From NCBI RefSeq assembly GCF_009764265.1, contig NZ_RWIR01000024.1, positions 1 to 64,000 of the forward strand: a stretch of DNA of 64,000 nucleotides. The letters run 5' to 3'. The translations under genes and the position numbers were made by a program. The stretch is from Pseudomonas sp. PB101 (GTDB taxonomy: Bacteria > Pseudomonadota > Gammaproteobacteria > Pseudomonadales > Pseudomonadaceae). Under the pieces are notes generated by a model. It was not told the origin of the DNA, searched no databases, and worked only from the letters and a program-made list of their open reading frames with translations. Positions 37,159-46,554 of the stretch are shown in pieces (within the stretch, counting starts at the first letter, position 1; every line of letters starts with the position of its first letter).

Positions 37159-38649
37159 TCAATTGGTTTTCACTACGGCCGGCGGGGTCCAGTCGCCATC
37201 GAGGGCATCGGCCTGCGGCCAGTAGGCGCGGATGTACAGCGAGAATTCGGCGCCTTTGGGCGAGGGCAGCCAGTTGCTTTCCTTGTCCTTGCCTGGCGAT
37301 TCGCTTTGAACATAGATAGTCAGCGAGCCGTCAGGGTTGGTTTGCAGGGATTTGTTCTTGGTGCCGATGGAGTAGCGCTTGAGGTCGTTGGGGGCGAAAA
37401 AGTGCTGTTCGTTGTACAGCGTCAGCGACCAGAAACCCTTGACCGGCGGCAGCTTGCCTTTGGCGAACGTGACGCTGTAGCCGTACTGGCCGTTGAGGTG
37501 CAGGCCGTTCTCATCCAGATCCTGGTAGAAGTATTTGGTCTCTTTCTGCTGGTTGACGAATATGTTCGAACGCGCCACGGCGGTCCGGGTGAAATAGTCG
37601 GTGCCGAACGCCGCGCCGTTGCTGACGGTGCTCCAGTGGTTGGGCAGTTGCAGGCCGTAGTTGCGGAACTGCAACAGCGGATCGATCACTTCGCTGTCGG
37701 CCTTTTTCGCCTCGTCGATCATTGCAGCGCGCAGTTGCGGGTCGGCCTTGGCGATGGCTGCGAGGGCGGCCATTTGTGCGTAGCGGGCTTCTTCGCCAGG
37801 CAATGGCTTGGCGTCCTTGAGCAGGGCCGGCAGTTCGTCGAAGAACTTCTCCGGGTCGACCCATTTGGTTTCGGCATTGCCTTCGGAAGCCTGGGCGGGG
37901 AATTTCGGTTGTTTGCTCCAGTCGCGTTTCTTGACCTTGCCGTCGTATTGCGACAGCGGGTACATGTCGATGCCTGCCAATGCCGGCTGCACGGCCTGGC
38001 GGTCGGCGGCGGTATCGTCCTGGAACACCCGCGGGATCACGAACCCGGTGTTGGTGCGCGCGCGGTACACCCGCTTGATGCCGGGCGGCACCTTGCCGTT
38101 CCAGTCCGGGCCGACCAGCAGGTAGAAACCTGGCTGGGTGTTATACATTTTGCCCAGTTCGGCGAAGCTGTCCGAACGCAGGTCCACCACCTGATACACC
38201 CAGAAGCGGCCGTCGAAGTCCGGCACTTGCAGCACCACCGGCTCGATGTCCAGGGCGATGCTGCCGGCACCGTACACCACGTCCTGGTTCGGACAGGCCA
38301 CCAGCCGCTCGGCCGGGTCGATGTAGTCGCTGAGCATCGACAATCGGTTGATCGGCGCTATGGGCACGATGCCGCCCATCAAGCCGGGCTCGGGCAGGTT
38401 CTTGAACGCCTGGCGACGATTGAAGATATTGGCCATCGGCCAACCCCAGAAATACGCCTCGCGCGCCATCATGCGTACGTACGGTTCAGTTACCTTGGTG
38501 CCGGCAACAGGGCCTGAGACAGCGCTGGCGGCCGGGGCTGCAGCCGTGGCTTGCGCTGCGTAAACCGGAGTGCCCGACAGGGCAGCGGCTGTGAGCGTAC
38601 TGGCGAGAGTCAGGGCGAAGAGGGCATGGCGCCGGGGCAAATTATTCAT
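37159..38649 (-). CDS. DUF1254/DUF1214 secreted protein (first of pair)
   Basis: 496 residues with a signal peptide (LPRRHALFALTLASTLTAAALSG; the paired Arg could suit Tat but lacks the full motif). DUF1254 marks: REAYFWGWPMANIFNR, CPNQDVVYGAGSIALD, FDGRFWVYQVVDLRSDSF. DUF1214 marks: LPPVKGFWSLTLYNEQHFFAPND and ESPGKDKESNWLPSPKGAEFSLYIRAYWP. Similar in layout to the downstream gene but clearly diverged, so an old duplication. The reading WVYQVVDLRSDSF also resembles other porin-associated DUF1254 proteins. No substrate can be inferred. Confidence 0.85.
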   Translation of the reverse strand: MNNLPRRHALFALTLASTLTAAALSGTPVYAAQATAAAPAASAVSGPVAGTKVTEPYVRMMAREAYFWGWPMANIFNRRQAFKNLPEPGLMGGIVPIAPINRLSMLSDYIDPAERLVACPNQDVVYGAGSIALDIEPVVLQVPDFDGRFWVYQVVDLRSDSFAELGKMYNTQPGFYLLVGPDWNGKVPPGIKRVYRARTNTGFVIPRVFQDDTAADRQAVQPALAGIDMYPLSQYDGKVKKRDWSKQPKFPAQASEGNAETKWVDPEKFFDELPALLKDAKPLPGEEARYAQMAALAAIAKADPQLRAAMIDEAKKADSEVIDPLLQFRNYGLQLPNHWSTVSNGAAFGTDYFTRTAVARSNIFVNQQKETKYFYQDLDENGLHLNGQYGYSVTFAKGKLPPVKGFWSLTLYNEQHFFAPNDLKRYSIGTKNKSLQTNPDGSLTIYVQSESPGKDKESNWLPSPKGAEFSLYIRAYWPQADALDGDWTPPAVVKTN

Positions 38650-38729
38650 GAAGCGTCCTTACTTGTTGGCAGTCACCTGATGCAGGTGAGTCGCAGACAA
38701 GATAGCTCAATGTTTACCCCGACAATACC

Positions 38730-39095
38730 CGTAGGAGCCGGCTTGCTGGCGATGGACTCAGGTGCGCCGCGTTTATGCCGTTTACACGCGTTATCGTTGA
38801 CGACCATCGCTGGCAAGCCGGCTCCTACAAAAGATCGTGTCAATCCCGGGAATCACCGACGACGCAATCCCTGTAGGAGCCGGCTTGCTGGCGATGGACC
38901 CAGGTGCGCCGTGTTTATCCTGTTTACACGCGTTATCGTTGACGACCATCGCTGGCAAGCCAGCTCCTACAAGGGACCCCGTACCGGTCGAAACACGCGA
39001 CACCCGTAGGAGCCGGCTTGCCGGCGATGGACTCAGATACGCCGCGTTTATCCTGTTTGCACGCGTTATCGTTGACGAACATCGCCAGCAAGGGA
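38730..39095. repeat. REP cluster of the CCGGCTTGCTGG class
   Basis: The 38650-39110 gap carries no gene. TAGGAGCCGGCTTGCTGGCG starts near 38731 and 38876, and GTAGGAGCCGGCTTGCCGGC near 39006. Inverted copies (GCTGGCAAGCCGGCTCCTAC) close the first two. Spacers all include ACACGCGTTATCGTTGACGA. The last inverted arm is truncated (CGCCAGCAAGGGATC), a break seen also at 285. Confidence 0.88.
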
Positions 39096-39110
39096 TCGTG
39101 CCCACGTTGG

Positions 39111-40178
39111 TCAAAGATGATCGGCATCGATCACCGCTTTGGCGAACGCCTGCGGATCTTCCTGCGGCAGGTTGTGGCCGATGCCGCCGTTGATCAGGCG
39201 GAACTCGTATTTGCCGGTGAAGCGCTTGGCGTAATCCTCGGGGGCGGGGTGCGGCGCACCGTTGGCGTCGCCTTCCAGGGTGATGGTCGGCACGCTGATG
39301 GACGGCGCCGTGGCCAGCTTCTGCTCCAGCGCTTCGTAGCGGCTTTCACCCTGGACCAGGCCCAGGCGCCAGCGGTAGTTGAACACGGTGATGTCGACAT
39401 GGTCGGGGTTGTCCAGCGCCTTGGCGCTGCGGTCGAAGGTGGCATCGTCGAACGCCCATTTCGGTGAGGCCAGTTGCCAGATCAGCTTGGCGAAGTCGTG
39501 GGTGTTTTTCTCGTAACCGGCGCGACCACGGTCGGTGGCGAAGTAGAACTGATACCACCACTGCAATTCCGCCTTGGGTGGCAGCGGGTTCTTGCCGGCC
39601 GCCTGGTTGCCGATCAGGTAACCGCTGACCGAGACCAGCGCCTTGACCCGCTCCGGCCACAGCGCAGAGACGATGTCGGCCGAACGCGCACCCCAGTCAT
39701 ACCCCCCGAGCACCGCTTGCTTGATCTTCAACGCGTCCATGAAGTCGATGACATCACTGGCCAGCGCAGCCGGCTGGCCATTGCGCAGGGGCTTGTCGGA
39801 GAGGAAATGCGTATCGCCATAACCACGCGCATACGGCATCAGCACCCGATAGCCCTTGGCGGCCAGCAACGGCGCAACCTGGTCATAGCTGTGAATATCG
39901 TATGGCCAGCCGTGCAGCAGGATCACCACCGGCCCGTCGGCCGGGCCTGTTTCGGCGTACGCCACGTCCAGCAGGCCCGCGTTGACGTGCTTGAGCGCTC
40001 CGAAGGGCAAGGCCAGCGCTTGCGTGGACGCGGCGGGAGCCGCAACTGGCTGCACGGTGGCGGCCGTTTGCGCCTGGGCCGCGCCGAGCACGCCGAACAG
40101 GGTGAGCGCGAGAATCGAAGGGCCGGCCAGGTGGCGGCGGGTCTTGCCGGTGTTGCTGTTGCGCAGTGCCATCTTCAT
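39111..40178 (-). CDS. Epoxide-hydrolase-like alpha/beta hydrolase, exported
   Basis: 355 residues with a signal peptide ending AAQAQ. The alpha/beta-hydrolase motifs are VVILLHGWPYDIHSYDQ (oxyanion hole near 89-93), YARGYGDTHF, and the nucleophile elbow LGGYDWGARSA with Asp near 161, as in epoxide hydrolases and haloalkane dehalogenases rather than Ser enzymes. A late GGIGHNLPQEDP provides the catalytic His. GGAGACAACCC before the ATG at 40178 supports the start. The exported form is less common in this family. It lies upstream of the DUF1254 pair on the same strand but across a REP cluster, so is probably transcribed separately. Confidence 0.83.
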   Translation of the reverse strand: MKMALRNSNTGKTRRHLAGPSILALTLFGVLGAAQAQTAATVQPVAAPAASTQALALPFGALKHVNAGLLDVAYAETGPADGPVVILLHGWPYDIHSYDQVAPLLAAKGYRVLMPYARGYGDTHFLSDKPLRNGQPAALASDVIDFMDALKIKQAVLGGYDWGARSADIVSALWPERVKALVSVSGYLIGNQAAGKNPLPPKAELQWWYQFYFATDRGRAGYEKNTHDFAKLIWQLASPKWAFDDATFDRSAKALDNPDHVDITVFNYRWRLGLVQGESRYEALEQKLATAPSISVPTITLEGDANGAPHPAPEDYAKRFTGKYEFRLINGGIGHNLPQEDPQAFAKAVIDADHL

Positions 40179-40501
40179 GGGTTGTCTCCATTACCAGCCA
40201 TGGGTCAGGGGTGCGGTCTGTGCCCCTGCAAACCTTGCTTGCATTGAAACGCGGCAACGTATCCGGCCTGTGTCCAATCTCCCGCCGGATGAAAGTCTGT
40301 GTATCGAGAGGTTGCGCTGACACACTGTGATACACGGCGGATCGGCGCAGTCGATCGTGGAAGACTTGGCAACGGTCACCCGACAAGCGCAAACCTGAGC
40401 GCTGCCTGAGCCGGGGAAGCAACTACACTCGATGAGCCGGAGCCCAGGTAGCTGTTGGGCTGAACCTTCGAATGCCCCGCTGCAAAGGAGACGATGCTTT
40501 C
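40179..40501. other. Intergenic region between divergent hydrolase and choline transporter genes
   Basis: No gene is supported here. The region is the likely double promoter for the leftward hydrolase and the rightward BetT-like gene. An imperfect hairpin AGCCCAGGTAGCTGTTGGGCT lies at 40441-40461 in the betT leader. No clear operator or T-run terminator is seen. Confidence 0.5.
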
Positions 40502-42475
40502 ATGGACAGCCCTGCCAAGCCGAAGAGTACGCTCAATCCGCCGGTTTTCTACACCAGCGCGATTCTCATTTTGCTGCTGGTGCTTTATGCCGTGGTGTTT
40601 CAAACCCAGGCCCAGTCGCAATTCGACAACATCCAGCGCTGGATCAACACCAATGCCAGTTGGTTCTACATTCTGTCGGTCGCCCTGATCCTGATCAGCG
40701 TGGTGTTCCTGGCCGTGAGTCGCTACGGCGACATCAAGCTGGGGCCGGATCACAGCGTGCCGGACTACCGCAACAGCAGTTGGTTCGCCATGTTGTTTTC
40801 CGCGGGCATGGGCATCGGCTTGATGTTCTTCGGCGTGGCTGAACCGGTCATGCACTTCACCTCGCCGCCAGTGGGTGAGGGCGGTACGGTCGCCGCTGCC
40901 CGTGAGGCGATGAAGATCACCTTCTTCCATTGGGGTCTGCACGCCTGGGCGATCTACGCCATGGTCGCGTTGATCCTGGCCTACTTCAGCTTTCGCAACG
41001 GCCTGCCGCTGACACTGCGTTCGGCGTTGTATCCGTTGATCGGCGAACGCATCTACGGTCCGATCGGCCATGCCGTGGATGTGTTCGCCATCCTCGGCAC
41101 CGTGTTCGGTGTCGCGACGTCGCTGGGTTATGGTGTGTTGCAAATCAACAGCGGCTTCCATCATTTGTTCGGCCTGCCGGTGAACACCACGGTGCAAGTG
41201 ATCCTGATCACGGCGACATGCGCGCTGGCCACCTTGTCGGTCGCCAGCGGCCTGGACAAGGGCATTCGTATCCTCTCGGAAATCAACCTCGGGCTGGCCG
41301 TGGTGCTGATGGTCTTCGTACTGCTGCTGGGGCCTACGGTCTTTCTGTTGCAGGCCTACGTGCAGAACACCGGCGCCTATCTGTCGGACATCGTCAACAA
41401 GACCTTCAATCTCTATGCCTACGAGCCCACCGACTGGATCGGCGGCTGGACGCTGCTGTATTGGGGCTGGTGGCTGTCCTGGTCGCCCTTTGTCGGGCTG
41501 TTCATCGCGCGCATCTCCCGCGGCCGGACCATCCGCGAGTTTGTTTGCGGCGTGCTGTTCGTGCCGGCCGGCTTCACCCTGCTGTGGATGACCATCTTCG
41601 GTGATTCGGCGATCCATATGGTGCTCAACGAAGGCGTCAAGGACTTGGCCAGCGTCATCGACCAGGACAGCTCACTGGCACTGTTCGCCTTCCTCGAGCA
41701 CTTCCCGTTTTCCAGCGTGGTGTCGATGGTGGCCGTGCTGATGGTGGTGGTGTTCTTCGTCACTTCCGCCGATTCCGGCGCGCTGGTGGTGGACATGCTG
41801 GCATCCTCCGGGCATGACCACTCGCCGCTGTGGCAGCGTATTTTCTGGTCGGTGTGCATCGGCGTGGTAGCGATCGCGTTGCTGTTGGCCAACGGCCTGA
41901 AGGCACTGCAGACCGCGACGATCGCCAGTGCACTGCCATTCTCGATCATTCTGCTGGCATCCATCTGGGGTCTGTTCAAGGCGCTGAGCCTGGACGCCAC
42001 GCGGCGCGGGCTGCGCACCCAGGCGTTGCCGGGCCAGCACCATGCGCGGCATCCCCATGGCGGCTGGCAACGGCGCCTGCGCAATATCGCCATGCTGCCC
42101 AGGCGCGCCCATGTCCGGCGCTTCATCGAAGAAGTGGTCAAGCCTGCCTGCGAGGAGGTTGCCGTCGAGCTGCGCAAGCAAGGCTATGAGGTCACGGTCA
42201 ACGAGAACGCCGAGGGCAGTGTGGCGTTGGAAGTGAACCATGGCGGGGAGGGGCGCTTCCTCTACGAGGTGCGCCCGCGTGCCTTTACCACGCCGAGTTT
42301 TGTCATTCGCGATGGCGACGATGGCTCCGACGCGCGCAAATACTTCCGTGCCGAAGTGCACCTGCGCGAGGGCGGCCAGGACTATGACCTGATGGGCTGG
42401 AGCCGCGAGGACGTCATCGGCGATATCCTCGACCAGTACGAGCGTCACTTGCATTACTTGCATGTGGTGCGCTGA
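40502..42475 (+). CDS. betT: BetT-type choline/betaine transporter (BCCT family)
   Basis: 657 residues, 12 membrane helices and a long cytosolic C-terminal tail (about residues 505-657). BCCT marks are GMGIGLMFFGVAEP (Na+/substrate loop), THWGLHAWAIYA-like FHWGLHAWAIYAMV, the helix-8 block WTLLYWGWWLSWSPFVGLFIARISRGRTIREF, and TSADSGALVVDML. BetT members take up choline with protons or sodium; the extended tail (CEEVAVELRKQGYEV, RKYFRAEVHLREGGQDYDLM) is the osmosensing or regulatory domain of BetT. The ATG at 40502 has AGGAG upstream; a GTG or earlier start is unlikely. It stands beside an AraC regulator. Confidence 0.93.
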   Translation: MDSPAKPKSTLNPPVFYTSAILILLLVLYAVVFQTQAQSQFDNIQRWINTNASWFYILSVALILISVVFLAVSRYGDIKLGPDHSVPDYRNSSWFAMLFSAGMGIGLMFFGVAEPVMHFTSPPVGEGGTVAAAREAMKITFFHWGLHAWAIYAMVALILAYFSFRNGLPLTLRSALYPLIGERIYGPIGHAVDVFAILGTVFGVATSLGYGVLQINSGFHHLFGLPVNTTVQVILITATCALATLSVASGLDKGIRILSEINLGLAVVLMVFVLLLGPTVFLLQAYVQNTGAYLSDIVNKTFNLYAYEPTDWIGGWTLLYWGWWLSWSPFVGLFIARISRGRTIREFVCGVLFVPAGFTLLWMTIFGDSAIHMVLNEGVKDLASVIDQDSSLALFAFLEHFPFSSVVSMVAVLMVVVFFVTSADSGALVVDMLASSGHDHSPLWQRIFWSVCIGVVAIALLLANGLKALQTATIASALPFSIILLASIWGLFKALSLDATRRGLRTQALPGQHHARHPHGGWQRRLRNIAMLPRRAHVRRFIEEVVKPACEEVAVELRKQGYEVTVNENAEGSVALEVNHGGEGRFLYEVRPRAFTTPSFVIRDGDDGSDARKYFRAEVHLREGGQDYDLMGWSREDVIGDILDQYERHLHYLHVVR

Positions 42476-42555
42476 GACAGCGGTCGACAATGGAGTTGAC
42501 TTGCGGGGCGCAAAACTTGCTTTATTGCGAATCTTGACGCGGATGGCTACGGACG

Positions 42556-43560
42556 ATGTTTCTACTACGCAGTGGCGCAATCGAGGGCTACAGCACCCTG
42601 GTGTCGCAACTTGGCCAGAATCCGGTGAACCTGTTGCGTGACGCCGGCATGGTCGTGGCCCAGTTACGCCAACCCAACAGCTACCTGTCTTACGAGAAGA
42701 CCGCCGACCTGCTCGATGAAACCGCGCGCCAATGCCAGGAGCCGCTGTTCGCACTGCGCCTGGCGTCGCGCCAGAACCTGTTGGCGATTGGCGACGTTGC
42801 CTTGTCCGGCAGCCGACAGCCGACGGTGGGGGACGCGTTGAGCTTTGCCCGGCAATACCTGTACCTGCATGCCAGCGGGTTGCACCTGGAGATAGGCCAG
42901 CGGGGCGAGCGCGCCGAGGTTCGCTTGAGTTTTGACTTCAGCAATGACAGCGGTCTGCTGCAACTGAGCCAGCTCAGCGCGGCGCAACTGTTCAATGCCG
43001 TGAAGATCCTCGCCGGGGTCGACAGCCCGCAGATCCGCCTCCATCTGCAACAAGGCGCGGCGAAAAGCGCCCTGTGGCAGGCGGCAGGTGTCTACGGCAG
43101 GCTGCGTTTCGACAGCAGCTTCGATGGCATCAGTTTTCCGCTGGAGTTTCTCAAGCGTTCGCCGCAAGCCAATGAAGAACTGATGCGCGAACACCTGCTG
43201 CATCGCATGCAACTGCTCAAGCACCAGTACCCGGACAACCTCAAGGCGCAAGTCTGCCATCTGATCGGCGGCCTCCTGCACACGGGCGAGTGCAGCATCG
43301 AGGCGGTCAGCAACTCACTGGACCTGCAACCGCGGGTCCTGCAAAAACGCCTGCAGGCCGAAGGCAGCCGTTTCAGTCAGTTGCTGCAGGAAACCCGCCT
43401 GGAAATCGCCAAGCAAAACCTGCTGCGGGACAAAACCAGCATCACCGATCTGGCGTTGAACCTGGGTTATGCCGATGTCTCGGTGTTCAGTCGGCATTTC
43501 AAGCAGTGGACCGGGTTTTCTCCGAGAAACTGGCGGGGCCAACATACGTCAGAAGACTGA
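42556..43560 (+). CDS. AraC-family regulator with OruR/MmsR-type N domain
   Basis: 334 residues. The N-terminal half (about 10-210) is of the Arabinose_bd/OruR kind: GYSTLVSQLGQNPVNLLRDAG, LALRLASRQNLLAIGDVAL-like FALRLASRQNLLAIG, and VGDALSFARQYLYLHASGL. The C-terminal HTH pair (about 235-330) ends in NLGYADVSVFSRHFKQWTGFSPRNWR. It follows betT by 80 bp on the same strand and may control it. A perfect small palindrome TTGCGGGGCGCAA at 42501-42513 lies just upstream and could be an autoregulatory site. Effector unknown; choline or a quaternary amine is a guess. Confidence 0.85.
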   Translation: MFLLRSGAIEGYSTLVSQLGQNPVNLLRDAGMVVAQLRQPNSYLSYEKTADLLDETARQCQEPLFALRLASRQNLLAIGDVALSGSRQPTVGDALSFARQYLYLHASGLHLEIGQRGERAEVRLSFDFSNDSGLLQLSQLSAAQLFNAVKILAGVDSPQIRLHLQQGAAKSALWQAAGVYGRLRFDSSFDGISFPLEFLKRSPQANEELMREHLLHRMQLLKHQYPDNLKAQVCHLIGGLLHTGECSIEAVSNSLDLQPRVLQKRLQAEGSRFSQLLQETRLEIAKQNLLRDKTSITDLALNLGYADVSVFSRHFKQWTGFSPRNWRGQHTSED

Positions 43561-43633
43561 TCATTGGGCGGTCACCGGGCGTGGTGCGTCGGGGCGCAGG
43601 TGCAGGGCGATTTCCAGTGGCGCCCACCCAACC

Positions 43634-43736
43634 CTGTAGGAACGAGCCTGCTCGCGATGGTCGTTAACGATAACGCGTGTGAACTGGAAAAACACGGCGC
43701 TCTTGAGTCCATCGCCAGCAAGCCGGCTCCTACAGG
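43634..43736. repeat. Chimeric REP pair
   Basis: The left arm is TAGGAACGAGCCTGCTCGCG (GAGC class) and the right arm is CGCCAGCAAGCCGGCTCCTA (CCGG class). The two halves of the usual inverted pair therefore come from different REP classes. Confidence 0.75.
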
Positions 43737-43755
43737 TATTGCGCCTTTGCCCGGG

Positions 43756-45342
43756 TTACCCGGCGCGCTGAATGTGATCAGCCGCCTTTTCGCCGATCAT
43801 GATCGCCAGCGCATTGGTATTGCTGGAGCACAGGCTCGGTGCGATGGAGTTGTCGGCGATCCGCAGGCCATCGATCCCGTGTACGCGCAGTTGGTTGTCC
43901 ACCACCGCCATGGCGTCCGTACCCATTTTGCAGGTGCCTACCGGATGCAGCGCAGCGTGGGCGTGCTGGCGTACGAATCGTCGATAGTCATCTGGTGTGT
44001 GCAAAGGTTCCGCGGGCATGTGCTCGCGCTGAATGTGGCCGGCCAATGCGGCCTGGGACATGATGTGCCGACCAAACTCGGTGGCCTGCGCCATGCACTC
44101 CAGGTCGAACGGGTCGGCCAGGTAATTGGGCTCGATGCGGGGCAAGTCCATGGGGTCTGCGCTGTGCAGTTGCAGGAAGCCGCTGGAACGGGGGCGGGTC
44201 TGGCACACGTTCAAGGTGCAGCCGTTGCCACCGGGGACGGAGCCTACACCGTCCTCGACGCCGGCCCCGGCCATGAAACAGTACTGGGCGTCCGCACGGT
44301 TTTCGGCCAGGGAAGTCCGCCAGAAGGCGCCACCTTCGACCACGTTGGAGGTCACCGGGCCTTGTCGGAACAGGGCGTACTGCAAGCCGGCGGCGATCTT
44401 CCAGTGCGGCTTCTTGTACTTGTCGTAGCTCAAGGGACGACGCAGTTCATTGATCAGCGACACCTCGATATGATCCTGCAAATTCTGCCCGACCCCCGGC
44501 AGGTCATGGATGACCCTGATGCCTTTGTCGTGCAGGTGAGCGGCCGGGCCAATGCCCGACAGCATCAACAGTTTTGGCGTGTTGATCGCTCCGGCGCTGA
44601 CAATCACTTCGCAATCGGCCCGCAGCACCTGGCGACGGTTCTTCTCAAGGAATTCAACGCCAATGGCGCGACCGTTCTCGACAAGGATGCGCAACACCCG
44701 GCAATCGGTCTTGACCGTCAGGTTGGGGCGCCGCCGTGCGGGTTTCAGATAGGCCACCGAGGTGCTCGATCGCAGGCCGTTGCTGGCGTTGATCTGATAC
44801 AGCCCGCAACCGTCCTGCACCCCGGAGTTGAAATCGGCGTTATAGGCCAGCCCAGCCTGCTGGCAGGCTTGTAGCCAGAGCTTGGTCAAGGGATGGGTAA
44901 AACGTTGATCGCAGACGCCGAGCGGGCCGTCGGTGCCATGGGCGTCGTTGCTGAAACGGTCATTGCTTTCGCATTTCCTGAAGAACGGCAGGACGTCCTT
45001 GTAGGCCCAGCCCCTGGCACCGCCCTCGGCCCAACTGTCGTAGTCGGCGGGTTGTCCGCGCAAATAAACCATGGCGTTGACGGAACTGCCGCCGCCGAGT
45101 ACCCGGGCCTGCACCATGGTCGGATTCGGCGTGCCGATATAGCCGGCCGGTGGCTCCCAGGGGTAGCGTTCCACCAGGTTGCCCTGGCTGGTTTTATAGA
45201 AGCCCACCGGCAGATGAATGAACGGGTGGGTGTCTCTCGGCCCTTCTTCCAGCAGCACGACCGACGCCTGTTTGTCTTCGCTCAGGCGCGAGGCGATGAC
45301 GCACCCGGCTGACCCACCCCCGACCACGATATATTGGACCAT
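43756..45342 (-). CDS. GMC-family FAD oxidoreductase (paralogue 1)
   Basis: 528 residues. FAD motif VVGGGSAGCVIASRLSED at the start, then LEEGPRD, GGGSSVNAMVYLRG, SAGAINTPKLLMLSGIGP, and HAALHPVGTCKMG with the catalytic His. The C-terminal GLRIADNSIAPSLCSSNTNALAIMIGEKAAD completes the FAD site. Family members oxidise primary or secondary alcohols (choline, polyethylene glycol, sugars). It is clearly paralogous, over half identical by eye, to the gene at 55907-57493. The start codon is the ATG at 45342, with a weak site and an AACAACAA motif. A strong terminator of the ABC operon lies only 20 bp upstream. Confidence 0.92.
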   Translation of the reverse strand: MVQYIVVGGGSAGCVIASRLSEDKQASVVLLEEGPRDTHPFIHLPVGFYKTSQGNLVERYPWEPPAGYIGTPNPTMVQARVLGGGSSVNAMVYLRGQPADYDSWAEGGARGWAYKDVLPFFRKCESNDRFSNDAHGTDGPLGVCDQRFTHPLTKLWLQACQQAGLAYNADFNSGVQDGCGLYQINASNGLRSSTSVAYLKPARRRPNLTVKTDCRVLRILVENGRAIGVEFLEKNRRQVLRADCEVIVSAGAINTPKLLMLSGIGPAAHLHDKGIRVIHDLPGVGQNLQDHIEVSLINELRRPLSYDKYKKPHWKIAAGLQYALFRQGPVTSNVVEGGAFWRTSLAENRADAQYCFMAGAGVEDGVGSVPGGNGCTLNVCQTRPRSSGFLQLHSADPMDLPRIEPNYLADPFDLECMAQATEFGRHIMSQAALAGHIQREHMPAEPLHTPDDYRRFVRQHAHAALHPVGTCKMGTDAMAVVDNQLRVHGIDGLRIADNSIAPSLCSSNTNALAIMIGEKAADHIQRAG

Positions 45343-45349
45343 TGTTGTT
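45342..45349 (-). promoter_or_regulatory. Putative Hfq/Crc motif at the GMC start codon
   Basis: In the leftward mRNA AACAACAA runs into the ATG at 45342. It matches the AAYAAYAA Hfq/Crc motif and would block initiation directly. Confidence 0.45.
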
Positions 45350-45362
45350 CACCGTTCAGGTC

Positions 45363-45407
45363 AAAAAAAACGCCGGATCAGACTCTTGGTGAAGAGGTGA
45401 TCCAGCG
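45363..45407 (-). terminator. Rho-independent terminator of the ABC importer operon
   Basis: On the leftward strand CGCTGGATCA and TGATCCGGCG pair around an inner CTCTT/AAGAG stem, then eight T residues follow (45370-45363). It lies 63 bp past the ATPase gene and 20 bp before the GMC start codon. Confidence 0.88.
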
Positions 45408-45469
45408 TTGGCGCTAATCGCAGACCCTGCGCGAAATGCCGCAGGGCTTGTCGTTCAAACGAAAGCTGT

Positions 45470-46549
45470 TCAGGCGGGTATCACCACGAAGCTGTCCGGT
45501 TTGCAGGTCAGGGCGACATCCGCACCGGGCGGCAGTGTGAGGCTGCCGGGGGTCGGCAACTGCTGGCACTTGAGGTCGAGGGTTCCGCCGGCTACGGCGA
45601 CGCGGTAAATCACCCGATTGCCGATGAACGAAGTGTCTTTGACTTTCCCGGCAAAGGCCCCGTTGGCCAGCGGTTTGCCCAGGGCAGGCTCGAGGCCGAT
45701 GGTTTCCGGACGGATCGACACATTGACCGGCCCGGCACCGAGGGTGTTCTTGGCCGTGTGTGCGTAGCGTCCGAACGGAAGCTCGACATAACCGCTGCTG
45801 GCATCGGCCGGCCCATAGGTGCCGTTGACGATATTGGTGTCGCCGAAAAATTTGGCGGCGAACAAGGTGCGCGGCGACCAGTACATCTCCTGTGGCCCAC
45901 CGATCTGCTCGATGCCGCCCTTGTTCAACAGCACCACCCGGTCGGAGAGAATCATCGCTTCGTCCTGGTCATGGGTGACGTAGACGAAAGTGGTCGAGGT
46001 CTCTTCGTGGATCCTTTTGATCTCGTTGAGCATGTGGTGGCGAATCTTCAGGTCCAGGGCCGCCAAGGGTTCGTCGAGCAACAGCACGGCGGGGCGGTTG
46101 ACCAGCGCCCGGGCCAGGGCGACCCGCTGCGCCTGGCCGCCACTGAGCTCGGAGATCCAGCGATTCTTGAAGCTTTCCAGTTGCACCAGCTCCAGCGCCT
46201 TGGTCACTTCACGCTTGATTTCGTCCCGAGGTTTCTTTTTCAGGCGCAGCCCGAACGCCACGTTGTCGAAGACATCGAGATGCGGAAACAGCGCGTACTT
46301 CTGAAACACCATGTTGACGGGGCGATGTTCCGGCGCCAGCGCGGTGGAGTCCTTGCCGTCGATCACGACCTTGCCGGTGGTCGGTTCCTCGAAGCCCGCG
46401 ATGATGCGCATCAGTGTGGTTTTGCCGCAGCCGCTGGGGCCGAGCAGGGTCAGGATTTCGTTGCGCTTTACGGTCAGGTCGACTTTGCCCAGGGCAGTCA
46501 GATTGCCGTAGCTCTTGGATATTCCGGTCAGTTCGATACTGTTGGTCAT
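45470..46549 (-). CDS. PotA-like polyamine-type ABC transporter ATPase
   Basis: 359 residues. Walker A GPSGCGKTTLMR at about 37-48, Q-loop NMVFQKYALFPH, signature LSGGQAQRVALARALV, Walker B LLLDEPLAALD, and H-loop YVTHDQDEAM. The C-terminal third (about 240-359) is a TOBE-type regulatory domain (NVSIRPETIGLEP, LDLKCQQLPTPG). Sequence style is that of spermidine/putrescine importers (PotA). Last gene of the operon; binding protein and two permeases are upstream. It sits five bases after the permease stop. A terminator follows. Confidence 0.92.
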   Translation of the reverse strand: MTNSIELTGISKSYGNLTALGKVDLTVKRNEILTLLGPSGCGKTTLMRIIAGFEEPTTGKVVIDGKDSTALAPEHRPVNMVFQKYALFPHLDVFDNVAFGLRLKKKPRDEIKREVTKALELVQLESFKNRWISELSGGQAQRVALARALVNRPAVLLLDEPLAALDLKIRHHMLNEIKRIHEETSTTFVYVTHDQDEAMILSDRVVLLNKGGIEQIGGPQEMYWSPRTLFAAKFFGDTNIVNGTYGPADASSGYVELPFGRYAHTAKNTLGAGPVNVSIRPETIGLEPALGKPLANGAFAGKVKDTSFIGNRVIYRVAVAGGTLDLKCQQLPTPGSLTLPPGADVALTCKPDSFVVIPA

Positions 46550-46554
46550 GGCGA

